Assembly (NCBI GenBank): GCA_033964015.1
Contig: CM066913.1
Span: 27,802,790-27,866,789, forward strand
Direction of reading: 5' to 3'
Length of the DNA stretch: 64,000 bases
Origin: Scolanthus callimorphus
Lineage: Eukaryota; Cnidaria; Anthozoa; Actiniaria; Edwardsiidae
Part shown: positions 55,240-64,000 of the stretch, piece by piece
Layout of the letters: each line of letters begins with the position of its first letter
Numbering within the stretch: the stretch's first letter is position 1
Translations under genes and position numbers: made by a program
The notes under the pieces: model-generated
Databases searched by the model: none
What the model saw: only the letters and a program-made list of their open reading frames with translations
What the model was told of the DNA's origin: nothing

Positions 55240-55790
55240 TAGGGGCCGAATTACCCTTTTTTTTAGGAGGAATACTAATTTTGAGGAGGAGGTCAAAGGT
55301 CACGTCAGAGATACGTCAGGAATGTTGTGGTGGAGGTTAAAGGTCACGTCAGAGTCACGTCAGGAATGTTGAGGCGGAGGTCAGGAATGTGAAGAATGTA
55401 GGGTATCAGGTTACATTGTAGTATGGGGGGACCCTCCCCCTCCTTTCCTTTTTTTTTCAAACAAGGGGTACCCTCTCCCCCTACCTAGAGTTATTTGGCG
55501 CTAGGGGTATCAGGTTACCTATAGTTATGTGGATATACGCCACTGGGGGTATCAGGTTACATGTAGTATGGGGGATCCCTCCCCCTCCTCCCCCTCTTTT
55601 TTTCAAGTAAGGGAGATACCCTCCCCTCTCCCCCTACCTAGAGTTATTTGGCGCTAGGGGTATCAGGTTACCTATAGTTATGTGGATATACGCCACTAGG
55701 GGTATCAGGTTACTTATAGGCTAGGATCTCCGGATAAGTAATGACGTCATAGGCTATTTTTAGTAACCAAGGTTTATTCCATTACATTGA
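55240..55790. repeat. Tandem-repeat block ggtatcaggttac
   Basis: A segment of about 165 bp with ggggtatcaggttac, tagtatgggggaccctcccc and ctacctagagttatttggcg is present twice (about 55,395-55,555 and 55,550-55,715). It is preceded by three gtcaaaggtcacgtcaga-type units (55,288-55,385). It separates the LINE RT core from the virus-like element. Confidence 0.7.
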
Positions 55791-55792
55791 CC

Positions 55793-55924
55793 CTTATTAC
55801 ATAAAATTCTATGACATAAAAATGTCCCTCCTACCACTTTAAATAAAATAGTAATAACTATAAAATAAGAGTATCTATTACATAAAATGTCCCTCTGGAA
55901 AATGTCAGGGTAGCGATACCCTGG
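55793..55924 (+). repeat. Left TIR of the virus-like element
   Basis: It starts cttattacataaaattctat and is about 98% identical by eye to the reverse complement of 58,061-58,191. Confidence 0.9.
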
Positions 55925-56465
55925 ACTGTCCAGGCCAAAGGAACTCAAACGATTCCTCCAAAAAAGTATTGATGGTGGGGTCATCAGGATAGACAGTAAT
56001 GCATTTGGTAACCCCGGTCGTGATGTGTTTCAGTTTCACAGGCCAGATGCTTGTTGATCCATCGCTAATAACGGACCTTCCTGGTTGGGTAGGACAGCTG
56101 GAAGTCTTGTACATTTCAGCGAGGTAATACCCTTCAGGAATTGTAACGGATGGTTTGTTACCGCCACCGATTGATTGCCATACCGACGGTGGGGCGTCTG
56201 ACCACACGGGCAATTGAATCGCTGGACGACTCTCTTTTGTTTTTACACGTTTTATTAGCGGCTCTTGAGGAACGAATGGAGTCACTTCGCTTATCTTTGG
56301 TTGACTTTTGTTGACGGTAAAGACTCGACAAGATCCAAAGACGCCAGTCAGCACTTGCTTGTCTGGTGGGGTATCTGGCTTGTTGTCTACCAATAGATAC
56401 CCATAAGGCTTTTCTGTTTCTTGGAAGTAGGCATTCATGAATCTGTCTCGAATCTTGTCAAACAT
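55905..56465 (-). CDS. Uncharacterised 186-residue protein of the virus-like element
   Basis: The ATG at 56,465 opens MFDKIRDRFMNAYFQETEKP. There is no transmembrane segment or known motif; the protein is rich in Pro, Val and Ser. Its start lies 18 bases after the ATPase stop, so the two may share a transcript. Its last codons and stop (55,905) lie inside the left TIR. Position next to a packaging-type ATPase suggests a structural or packaging accessory role, which is inference only. The frame is intact. Confidence 0.6.
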   Translation of the reverse strand: MFDKIRDRFMNAYFQETEKPYGYLLVDNKPDTPPDKQVLTGVFGSCRVFTVNKSQPKISEVTPFVPQEPLIKRVKTKESRPAIQLPVWSDAPPSVWQSIGGGNKPSVTIPEGYYLAEMYKTSSCPTQPGRSVISDGSTSIWPVKLKHITTGVTKCITVYPDDPTINTFLEESFEFLWPGQSRVSLP

Positions 56466-56482
56466 TCTTTCTCCTATAATTC

Positions 56483-57225
56483 CTATTTGCTTCCGATCAC
56501 TAGGACTTTGGAATAAGGCAAGATACTGGGCATTTCGGCTAATGTCGGTATTGTACTTTCCTTTGGAAACATATTTTGAAGTAATAGGACGACACTGGCA
56601 TTTCTGTGACGACCCTGAGTAAACAAACGGGCCACCAGCGGACTGTCGGAAGCTCCGGCCATAAGATCATCGAGGATCAAAATGTTGTTGAACTTGGGAT
56701 TGATTTCACATAGGTCATCGGACAATTCCGGTAAACCCCGTTCGAAACGGATACTCTTTCCCGTTGATTTCTTCAAGGTATCATAGGTGTCTTGCCATTG
56801 GTTATAGTACCAAACAATCAGTGTCTTCTTCTTTTCACTGTAGGCAATCCTGTCTGTTTCCAGAATCTTCTGTACAAAGCAAGTCTTACCACATTGAGTT
56901 GGACCCACCACCAGTAGAGAAAACTTGTGACGGAATTGAAAGTCGGTATACGACTCAGTAGTTAGAGATGAGGTTGCATTAGACCGTTTTGAAGAGAGCT
57001 TTGGCTTCGCATTTTTAAGAGTCCGCCCTTCTGTTTGCTTTAAAATACTAGAAAAAAATGGTTTAGAGGCTTGACTCGTTGGTTGCCATGACGACACCGG
57101 AGCCTCTTTTAGAAAATGCTTTCTCTCATTTCCCGTCAAAGCATGTTTCTGAAGAAGGTGTGTACTTAAATTTTTGAGGTCCGGATGTCCACACAGCGGG
57201 CAAGTACGAGGGTACCTTTCGGCAT
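56483..57225 (-). pseudogene. Zinc-finger plus FtsK/HerA-type packaging ATPase, probable frameshift near the start
   Basis: The ATPase domain has a Walker A motif GPTQCGKT at about 56,900, a Walker B ILILDD at about 56,680, and the later FTQGRHRNASVVLLLQNMFP stretch typical of viral DNA-packaging ATPases. Upstream in the same frame is a C2H2-like finger (CPLCGHPDLKNLSTHLLQKH). The only well-placed ATG (57,225-57,223, MPK) is one frame away from the finger; loss of one base in an A run would explain this. A TATA box lies 40 bases upstream of that ATG. Translation from an internal start would omit the finger. Confidence 0.75.
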
Positions 57226-57264
57226 GATATCTTTGTTAACTGATAACCGAAAGAACGAGTAGGA

Positions 57265-57273
57265 CCTTTTATA
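57265..57273 (-). promoter_or_regulatory. TATA box for the ATPase gene
   Basis: TATAAAAGG on the minus strand, 40 bases before the ATG at 57,225. Confidence 0.65.
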
Positions 57274-57284
57274 CCCTGTGCTCA

Positions 57285-57446
57285 GGGGTTCTCAAAGTGT
57301 TCTTAAGGGGTTCTTAAAGGGTTCTTAAGGGGTTCTGAAAGGGTTCTGAAGGGGTTCTGAAAGGGTTCTGAAGGGGTTCTGAAAGGGTTCTGAAAGGGTT
57401 CTGAAGGGGTTCTGAAAGGGTTCTGAAGGGGTTCTGAAAGGGTTCC
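57285..57446. repeat. 12-13-bp tandem array between divergent promoters
   Basis: About 13 copies of gggttctgaaag / gggttctgaag alternate in near-regular order. The array lies between a minus-strand and a plus-strand TATA box. It could be an enhancer-like control region or a replication origin; the sequence alone does not say which. Confidence 0.85.
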
Positions 57447-57512
57447 AGGAAACTACAGACAAACAAGGGTTGCATCTCCCGCTGTAGCTTGGTAACCCGG
57501 CCCTCTTTAAAT

Positions 57513-57519
57513 GGTATAT
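57513..57519 (+). promoter_or_regulatory. TATA box for the acidic-protein gene
   Basis: TATATAA on the plus strand, about 65 bases before the ATG at 57,580. It overlaps an upstream ATG (57,511), which is therefore unlikely to be the start. Confidence 0.65.
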
Positions 57520-57579
57520 AAGAAGGTGGAGTGCAAACGGTTAATCATTCAGACAGGAACTTTGAGCAGGACGCCAGAC

Positions 57580-58051
57580 ATGTCCTCTTCCGAAGACGAA
57601 GTTAGCCTTTCAAGCTCTGGCGAAGAGTCTCAGGAGAACGACTCCCAGGAGGACAACGAAATTGATGTTTGGGAGCGTCTTCAGCAAGAAGTCATGGACC
57701 GCCATGAAACTCATTGGAAAGAGTTGGTTGAGCACTATGAGCAACTTGGAAATAGCCAAGAAGTTGCAGAGGCTAAGGCGACTAACGATCTTGTGCCTAG
57801 CTACAGAAACGGACTGAGACAAGTGCTGTTCGAGGAAATGAAGTGGAAATGAAGTGAAGAATCCCTACTATAAGAAAATTATAGAGACACGACAGAACTT
57901 CATGGACAAGGATGATTTTGACTGGAAAGAAGCCGCCGAAGCAGCCATTGAGAAGCGAAAATTTTTACTCAACAAGATGTTCAAGAAGCAACCTATCCCA
58001 GAACAGCCAGAAGTGCCAAAGTGCGGTGGACGATTTTACCAGCGCTATTGA
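57580..58051 (+). pseudogene. Acidic protein gene of the virus-like element, frameshifted by a short duplication
   Basis: The ATG at 57,580 opens MSSSEDEVSLSSSGEESQEN, a Ser/Asp/Glu-rich start. A helical region follows (VWERLQQEVMDRHETHWKEL and AEAKATNDLVPSYRNGLRQV), stopping at 57,852. The continuation (KNPYYKKIIETRQNFMDKDD and AIEKRKFLLNKMFKKQP) is in another frame to 58,051. The break coincides with an 11-base direct duplication, gaaatgaagtg (57,835-57,845 and 57,846-57,856). The function is unknown. Confidence 0.65.
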
Positions 58052-58060
58052 ATTGACAGC

Positions 58061-58191
58061 CCAGGGTATCGCTACACTGACATTTTCCAGAGGGACATTT
58101 TATGTAATAGATACTCTTATTTTATAGTTATTACTATTTATTTAAAGTGGTAGGAGGGACATTTTTATGTCATAGAATTTTATGTAATAAG
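58061..58191 (-). repeat. Right TIR of the virus-like element
   Basis: Mate of 55,793-55,924, with one indel and two substitutions seen by eye. Confidence 0.9.
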
Positions 58192-58632
58192 CATGACTGG
58201 CATGCACCTGTCCGTGAGTGTTTAGCACCGATGTCCAATCGTGGGTTACCGAGACCAGCTGGGTAGTACATGAGAGGCCTTGCTGAAACCCGTGCTGGAG
58301 ATGGGAAACCAAGGGCGTCCGCTTTCGCCGCGTCAGACGCGCACACGCGACCATCCGACAAGAGCGTTGGTGTACCCAAGGAGTCGGACCGCAAGAGCTT
58401 CAAATAGGACCGTGCTCTTTTGACACCGAGGATTCCATTCATTACCTCATTAACATGTCTACTGTGCGCTTCTTTGATGTTCTTACTCACAGAATTTCGG
58501 AGGCGCGTGAAGGTGTTAGTGTTAATAAGGTATTTCTCTTTGCCAGTTCGCCGCGCCAACTTGAAGGCCTTTCCGCATTAGAAGATGGCACTTCTCTTAG
58601 ACATCTTGTGGGGAATTTATTTATCCACACTG
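58170..58632 (-). pseudogene. LINE linker/RT N-terminal fragment
   Basis: The minus frame from 58,559 reads NTFTRLRNSVSKNIKEAHSRHVNEVM and LLRSDSLGTPTLLSDGRVCA, typical of the region between endonuclease and RT in CR1/Jockey-type LINEs. A second frame (HLQHGFQQGLSCTTQLVSVTHDW) carries RT motif 1-2. The LINE stops at the edge of the virus-like element at 58,191. Confidence 0.75.
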
Positions 58633-58641
58633 GCGATGACC

Positions 58642-59331
58642 AAGTTTCCCTGATGGTCGCGTGTCGCGGGTCGCGGGTTTGAAGTCGCGGGTTTGAAAAG
58701 GTTGGTCCGGCAAAAACTTTAAGCTTCACATTTTATTTGATAAAACTACAGTAGCACTAAATAGAGTCGAAAATATTCAACTGCCTTGCACGAGCCACCG
58801 ATAGGAGCCCGATGTTTTTGGTGCGTACTTACTGTTAATCTAGTCATCGTCGCATTAGAAATGTCGTGGCCATCAGTGACTTTACCTGAGAGAATGTCGA
58901 AGTGAATAATTTCATAAGTTACGATTTTTTTAAATTTATTTGCTACTATTCTGTCATAGGTTTTTTGCGTTTACTCGGTGTACACTGCAGTTAATGATTA
59001 GTTAATGATTCAAAACTGTGTTCCCTTTTATCCCTTGCTGATTTTCAACAAGTCTATTTCCTTGCATTGGGGAATGCTTTTCGTTGAGTCAAAAATAATA
59101 TAGATTGTAGAAACTCTGTAGGGTACTAGGGCGATGATGAAGACTAGTAATCTGGTAATGTTCATGTTTTTTAAAGCCTGGATTTCAAGTCTACAACTTT
59201 TCAAACCCGCGACTTCAAATCTACAACTTTTTCAAACCCGCGACTTCAAATCTACAACTTTTTGAAACCCGCGACTTCAAACCTGCGACACGCGACTTCA
59301 AACCCGCGACACGCGACCATTAGGAAAACTC
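58642..59331. mobile_element. 690-bp MITE with perfect 9-bp target duplication
   Basis: The ends aagtttccctgatggtcgcg and the inverted cgcgaccattaggaaaactc flank repeated gcgggtttgaagtcgc units. The sequence gcgatgacc is duplicated at 58,633-58,641 and 59,332-59,340. The LINE reads across the site if the insert is removed. MULE-like by duplication length; no transposase. Confidence 0.88.
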
Positions 59332-59488
59332 GCGATGACCTTCCAGTTGTCGTCCACCAATGGCTGGGAATAAGATCCGATGAAATCGAGCCCAAAGGAC
59401 CTGCTATGAGATCTCAGTTCATCGAAATCAGCTTTGTGATATTGGAAAATCTTGGTGGCTTGGGGACGAACTTCGGGGAAGAATAGAT

Positions 59489-60175
59489 TTAAAAAAGAAC
59501 TGCACTGTGGTCACTCATACTAGAGACGACATTACATGCCATGACGAGGCCAGGATTGGACGAAAATACCAAATCCAGGAAAGCGTCCAAGCGAGTAGGT
59601 GACTTGACATGCTGTGACAAACCCAACTTGTCCACCAAGGCCAAGAGAGCCCGATCCCAAAGGTGAACAGGGGGGACAAGCACAGCCTCGCCAGATGACC
59701 AATCAATACCCGAACAATTCAAATCACCTCCCGAGATCATGTTAGGGAACCGCAGGTATTTGGATTAAAGCTTACACAGATGGTCATCCAACAGGTCAAA
59801 GGCGTAAAAGTTTCTTGCACTTGACTAGCTGCAAGAAGATGAAAATCAATTCGCACTCATCGACACCGAAACGGCCTTCCTCTACAACGGTGAGGTCGCG
59901 GCGGGAGGCTATGAACACACCGCCGCCGCCCAATGTTCTATGTTTGCGAAACACTTTGTATTTATTCAAGAATAAGTGGGAACAGATGAATCAGTTTTTG
60001 ACTTGCAGCCGAGTATCAAGTCCGGGTTATAAAGATCAAGCAAAGCGCGCAACTCCGCTTGCTTCCTCGGTCCCTTGATGCTGTTACAGTTGAGAGGGAG
60101 AACCCTAAGTTTCTTCGCAGAAGTACGGGAGAATCGCAGTAGCGTAGCTTGTAAACGCCTAATATAGAAGCGCAC
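59489..60175 (-). pseudogene. LINE apurinic-type endonuclease
   Basis: The N-terminal part (60,175-59,966) reads LRVLPLNCNSIKGPRKQAELRALL and ILGCKSKTDSSVPTYS. The catalytic Glu expected in the E-T/S-W-L box is not evident (GCKSKTD). The C-terminal part (59,740-59,489) reads ISGGDLNCSGIDW, FLDLVFSSNP and SMSDHSAVLF, the GD.N and SDH boxes. The two parts are joined by a frame change near 59,760-59,900. Confidence 0.82.
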
Positions 60176-60180
60176 ATGTC

Positions 60181-60934
60181 GTAAATAGTCGAGTTCGCAA
60201 GAATAAATCAGGATTTATGTATGTTGACGATGGAAATGAAGAGTTTACAATACGGGCAATCATAAAATGTCGGTAGTCAGTAAAAGTAACTTTTCCCCGT
60301 TTTGTCGTTAGTCGGTTATTTTTAGGCCGTTTGTCGCTAGTCGGTTAACCCCATCCTGACCCTGTTACGTCACAGCATTGTTGGCTGACACTACCAGTGA
60401 AAACAATACTTTGAAAGCTGTGAGGACCTCACACTCAGGTAGTTTTGTATTTTTGTGAGATTAAACTGTTGACTGTTTATCATACAAAAGGGATTTATAG
60501 CGGAGCTCCTGAGCGGAGCACCATACATAACGAAAAGTGGTATCAGAATTCAGACGTATAACCATCAAGTCGCTTTTGAGTGGTTTCAGAGGTTTTTGTC
60601 CATTTTAATGACGTAAACAGTGACGTCATGTCACGTGACTTTGACAATAGACAGGTATGAATCTAAAGACAACTTTTGCCAAGTTTGGTCGTTATTGGAG
60701 CTTTCCTTATGGAGATATGATTTTTTTCTTTTCATTCCTGAATAAAACGTATAGTGTAATTCCGTGTGTGTGTTTGTGTGTTTGTGTGTCCGCCGGGGAC
60801 ACAGGCATCCCAATTTCAGGCGGGAAAATAGGCAAGAACGCAAACGCGCGCGCGCGCTTCTATTTTGTCGCCTTCGTGTTTAGTTTTAACAGAGCTCCGG
60901 CTCGGCGCTAGCTGACCAACATTGGGTTCATTAA
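60181..60934. other. Gene-free stretch before the satellite
   Basis: A gt/gtgt run (60,763-60,790) and a gcgcgcgcgcgc run (about 60,846) are present, with no gene. Blocks containing ggagctc occur here (60,500 and 60,892) and after the satellite (62,342), so they may be the ends of one element carrying the array. Confidence 0.5.
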
Positions 60935-62301
60935 AGTTATGTTAGAAGCAAGGGGGGTGCACCACCTAGGTCACGCGGCATGACGTCATCGATGACGTCA
61001 TCAAAAATAGAGAAATCAATATCTCAAGAAGGCAACATCGCTAGCAAACTTGGGTAAAGTTATCTTGGAGGTAAGGGGGGTGCACCACCAAGGTCAAGTG
61101 GGATGACGTCATCGATGACGTCATCAAAAATAGAGAAGTCAATATTTCAAGAAGGTAACATCGCTAGGTGACGAAACTTGGGTAAAGTTATCCTGGAGGC
61201 AATGAGGGTGCACCACCAAGGTCACGTGGCATGATGTCATCGATGACGTCATCAAAACTAGAAAAGTCAATATCTCAAGAAGGCAACATCGTTAGGTGAC
61301 CAAACTTGGGTAAAGTCATCTTGGAGGTAAGGGGTGGTGCAACACCAAGATCACGCCACATGACGTAATCGATGACGTCATCAAAAATAGAGAAATCAAT
61401 ATCTCAAGAAGGCAACATCGCTAGGTGACCAAACTTGGGTAAAGTTATCTTGGAGGTAAGGGGGATGCACCACCAAGGTCAAGTGGGATGACGTCATCGA
61501 TGACGTCATCAAAACTAGAGAAGTCAATATCTAAAGAAGGTAACATCGCTAGGTGACCAAACTTTGGTAAAGTTATCTTAGAGGTAAGGGAGGTGCACCA
61601 CCAAGGTCAAGTGGGATGACGTCATCGATGACGTCATCAAAACTAGAGAAGTCAATATTTCAAGAAGGTAACATCGCTAGGTGACCAAACTTGGGAAAAG
61701 TTATCTTGGAGGCAAGGGGGGTGCACCACCAAGGTCACGTGGCATGATCACGTGGCATGACGTCATCGATGACGTCATCAAAAATAGAGAAGTCAATATC
61801 TCAAGAAGGTAACATCGCTAGGTGACCAAACTTGGGTAAAGTTATCTTAGAGGTAAGGGAGGTGCACCACCAAGGTCAAGTGGGATGACGTCATCGATGA
61901 CGTCATCAAAACTAGAGAAGTCAATATTTCAAGAAGGTAACATCGCTAGGTGACCAAACTTGGGTAAAGTTATCTTGGAGGCAAGGGGGGTGCACCACCA
62001 AGGTCACGTGGCATGACGTCATCGATGACGTCATCAAAACAAGTGAAGTCAATATCTCAAGAAGGTAACATCGCTAGGTGACCAAACTTGGGTAAAGTTA
62101 TTTGGAGGAAAGGGGGAGCACCACCAACGTCATGCGGTATGACGTCATCGATGACGTCATCAAAACTGGCAAATTCATTCTCGTGAAGGGAAAATTGCTA
62201 GGAGACCAAACTTGGATTAAGTTTTTTTGGAGGCAAGGGATGCACCACCAAGATCACGTGGCATTACGTCATCGATGACGTCATCAAAACTAGAAAAGTC
62301 G
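60935..62301 (+). repeat. Satellite of 11 units, about 128 bp, around a CRE-like palindrome
   Basis: The core tgacgtcatcgatgacgtca or a variant starts at 60,981, 61,104, 61,232, 61,361, 61,489, 61,617, 61,758, 61,886, 62,014, 62,140 and 62,264. Spacing is mostly 128. The 141-base step is caused by a 13-base duplication (cacgtggcatgat). Each unit also has ggtgcaccaccaaggtca and accaaacttgggtaaagtta. Confidence 0.93.
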
Positions 62302-62932
62302 AGACCGCGATGACAGTAATGCTGATATGTCAGTAATTATTCGAGCTCCGCTTTTAGGCATTGCCTAAATCTATATATTATTTCAGGAGCCCTGATAGAA
62401 AACGAAAGTGAGCCAGCTAGATTTCAAGAGAAAAAAATATAGTCTAGTCACCAGAGGGGGTTCACGTGCACCCCCCGGAACATTTATGGAGACATATATT
62501 TTTAGAACCCTTAGGGTGTCTAGAATCTGGTTTGAGGTGTCCCCAGCCCGAAAAAGTGTCCCACGGCCACTTTTTGGGCCGGTTTTTGTTTCTTAATTAT
62601 ATATTCTTTTGTTATTTAATGAGATTTAATGAGCCAATTTTATATATTGTAGCACTGAACAAAAAAGCTCTTTAGATTCTAAAACTATACTTAACGATCT
62701 TGGGAATACTCTGATCACATGTAGACTAGTTGAATTGCTGTCTCAGCCTTTTCCCGTCACATACGCATATCGTTTTGGTATTTCCTAATAGGAATACAAA
62801 GGCTGACAGAGTCTTAGAAAATATCTATCAGAAAATGTCTATCCGACTTCTTGCCGACGGCCCGAAACCTTCGACCGTGATCGGCGTGGTGTGACGGCTC
62901 AGGGAAGAATCCTTGGCGCGCAAAATAATAAA
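62302..62932. other. Gene-free stretch
   Basis: Bases 62,440-62,590 look like a repeat fragment (cgtgcaccccccggaac), but the family is unknown. Confidence 0.4.
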
Positions 62933-63622
62933 CTCAGTTCCTGTAAGGCATGGCTCTCAAAGGAGGTGGCCAAAAACCTTAGGGGTGGTCTATCTTGAGT
63001 GCATTTCACAATTAGGTAGGAAAGCTACATTACTAAACTTCAGTCAAGTTATGGGGCACCAAGAAATAACTAGATTTGAGTGTTGTCTCCATGGCAACAT
63101 GAAATGTGACCTTTGAACTCTGTGTTATAAGATTTTCAAAAACCGTCTCTGAAAACGGGGAAAAGCTAGATTTTCCAAGCATGGCTTAACGAAAACCTAT
63201 TCAATTAAGAGCAAGTATTACAAATCCAAGTGTAAATCATGTACACCAATTTAGATGCCAAAGATATTGGAAGGTATCAAATTTCAAAATCCCCTTAAAT
63301 ATGATTTCCGTTCAAAAAGTCACGATTTCCAGCTGGATCGGCAATACCTGCTCCGACTTTAATTACCTTACATTGAAACATATTTAGGAACTCCAGTCTT
63401 TCTACGTTTTCAGAGGCAGTTTTTCGAAAATGATTAAAACACAGAGTTCAAAGGTCACATTCCTCGTTGTCATTGAGACAATACTCAAAACATACTTATT
63501 TCTTGGCCACTTACAAGTTGAACGATGTCTAATCTTGAAATTGTTAAAACTGATGAAGATAGACCAACCCCCTAGTTTTTTGGGTCGGTGATTTTCGAAA
63601 ACCATGCCTTACAGGAACTGAG
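62933..63622. mobile_element. Long-arm foldback element of about 690 bp
   Basis: The left end ctcagttcctgtaaggcatg is answered inverted by catgccttacaggaactgag. The arms extend about 240 bp with moderate divergence (the gtgacctttgaactctgtgtt and ctctgaaaacg blocks). The loop is about 200 bases. No coding capacity. Confidence 0.8.
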
Positions 63623-63659
63623 AATATTCTCGCCCAGCCCTCTTGGACTTATCGCTACA

Positions 63660-64000
63660 CTTTCAGCGGCGTAGCCAGCACTTATGAGAGGAGGGGTTCC
63701 AAAATTCAAAAAATAAAAAACTCCACATAGATCGGACGGACATAAAACAGAGGTAAATTCACGTGAGCGTTTGCTCTATGGATTAGATAATATGCGTTAT
63801 ATAGTCAAGACTAGCTCACTTATTAACTAACTAACTTGAAAGCATATCGGTCAGGAGAAGGCGTCTTGGATGTTTAAGAGGGAATGTGTCGATTACTTTG
63901 TGAACATCGATTTGCCGGCTCAGTCCAATAGGCCAGGTTCGAATTACGCTCCAAATGCTCACAAGACAAAAGCTTCAAATCGAGGCTTTCTCCAAGTTCT
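63660..64000. other. Right edge; ggcgtagcca repeat start
   Basis: Bases 63,666-63,710 (agcggcgtagccagcacttatgagaggaggg region) match the start of the repeat at 15,748. The remainder holds no recognised feature. Confidence 0.45.

Larger units (their letters stand above)
55793..58191. mobile_element. Small virus-like TIR element with packaging-type ATPase
   Basis: Terminal inverted repeats of about 131 bp (55,793-55,924 and 58,061-58,191) differ by only about three positions. Between them are an ATPase gene and a second gene on the minus strand, an acidic-protein gene on the plus strand, and a central bidirectional control region. DNA polymerase B, integrase and a recognisable capsid gene are absent. 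It may be a reduced Polinton/adintovirus-type derivative or a minimal relative; I cannot decide. No target duplication was found. Several frameshifts are present. Confidence 0.75.
54900..60180 (-). mobile_element. LINE on the minus strand split by three insertions
   Basis: Reading leftward: endonuclease start (60,175-59,966), endonuclease end (59,740-59,489), RT N-terminal region (about 58,600-58,192), RT core (55,235-54,910). The 690-bp MITE, the 2.4-kb virus-like element and the 55.24-55.79 kb block account for the gaps. Frames are broken, so it is a dead copy of a Jockey/CR1-type LINE. Confidence 0.75.

Noticed and set aside
56764..56961. Plus-strand frame over the ATPase
   Set aside because: It is antisense to the Walker A region of a clear minus-strand gene.
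57266..57460. Reading the ggttct array as a coding repeat
   Set aside because: Its period is 11-13, stops occur in all frames, and it lies between two promoters.
60763..60790. Possible signal peptide-like frame over the gtgtgt run near 60,657-60,911
   Set aside because: The hydrophobic and Cys-rich residues come from the gt repeat; no domain or splice context supports a gene.

Overview
This window is animal nuclear DNA, most likely from an anthozoan cnidarian such as a stony coral or sea anemone. That assignment is an inference from the mix of repeat families: PAT- and DIRS-type tyrosine-recombinase retrotransposons, CR1/L2-like LINEs, long foldback MITEs, a RecQ-helicase DNA transposon and a small element with a packaging-type ATPase. 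No rRNA or tRNA gene, bacterial operon, CRISPR array or convincing single-copy host gene was seen. Almost every long reading frame belongs to a mobile element, and most are broken by frameshifts, stops or later insertions. Layout, left to right: 1-3,369 is the 5' part of a minus-strand Ty3/gypsy element (LTR, PBS, gag, protease, RT) that runs off the left edge. 3,425-4,559 is a TIR element with a TTA target duplication. 9,404-12,815 is a PAT-like retrotransposon with a complete A1-B1A2-B2 split-repeat architecture but no RT domain; it sits between inverted repeats at 7,385-7,760 and 13,030-13,435. 17,409-24,010 is a decayed DIRS-like element (gag, RT/RNase H, tyrosine recombinase), itself invaded by several MITEs. 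24,240-26,650 is a nest of palindromes including a foldback element with a perfect 9-bp target duplication. The centre is dominated by one structure of about 22 kb, 27,481-49,551, bounded by perfect 73-bp inverted repeats. Next to its left repeat it carries a RecQ-family helicase gene. Next to its right repeat, converging from the other strand, is a multi-exon gene whose product begins with paired CxxC motifs and continues into a region resembling DUF6589 (the VGDQLTVER and ADWH motifs). Two later insertions disrupted it: a LINE (about 29.6-32.15 kb) that replaced the 3' end of the minus-strand gene, and a 12,001-bp foldback element (36,305-48,305, TAT duplication) that landed a few bases from a 3' splice site. 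The arms of the foldback are several kb long and each has collected its own private MITEs. I judge the 22-kb helicase plus DUF6589-like transposon to be the best candidate for an under-described system. To the right, 52,598-53,415 is a second Harbinger-like TIR element. From about 54.9 to 60.2 kb lies a minus-strand LINE split by three insertions: a tandem-repeat block, a 690-bp MITE with a 9-bp duplication, and a 2.4-kb virus-like element (55,793-58,191). The virus-like element has about 131-bp terminal repeats, a zinc-finger/packaging-type ATPase, two other genes and a bidirectional TATA/tandem-repeat control region. The window ends with an 11-copy, roughly 128-bp satellite built around a CRE-like palindrome (60,935-62,301) and a long hairpin element (62,933-63,622).
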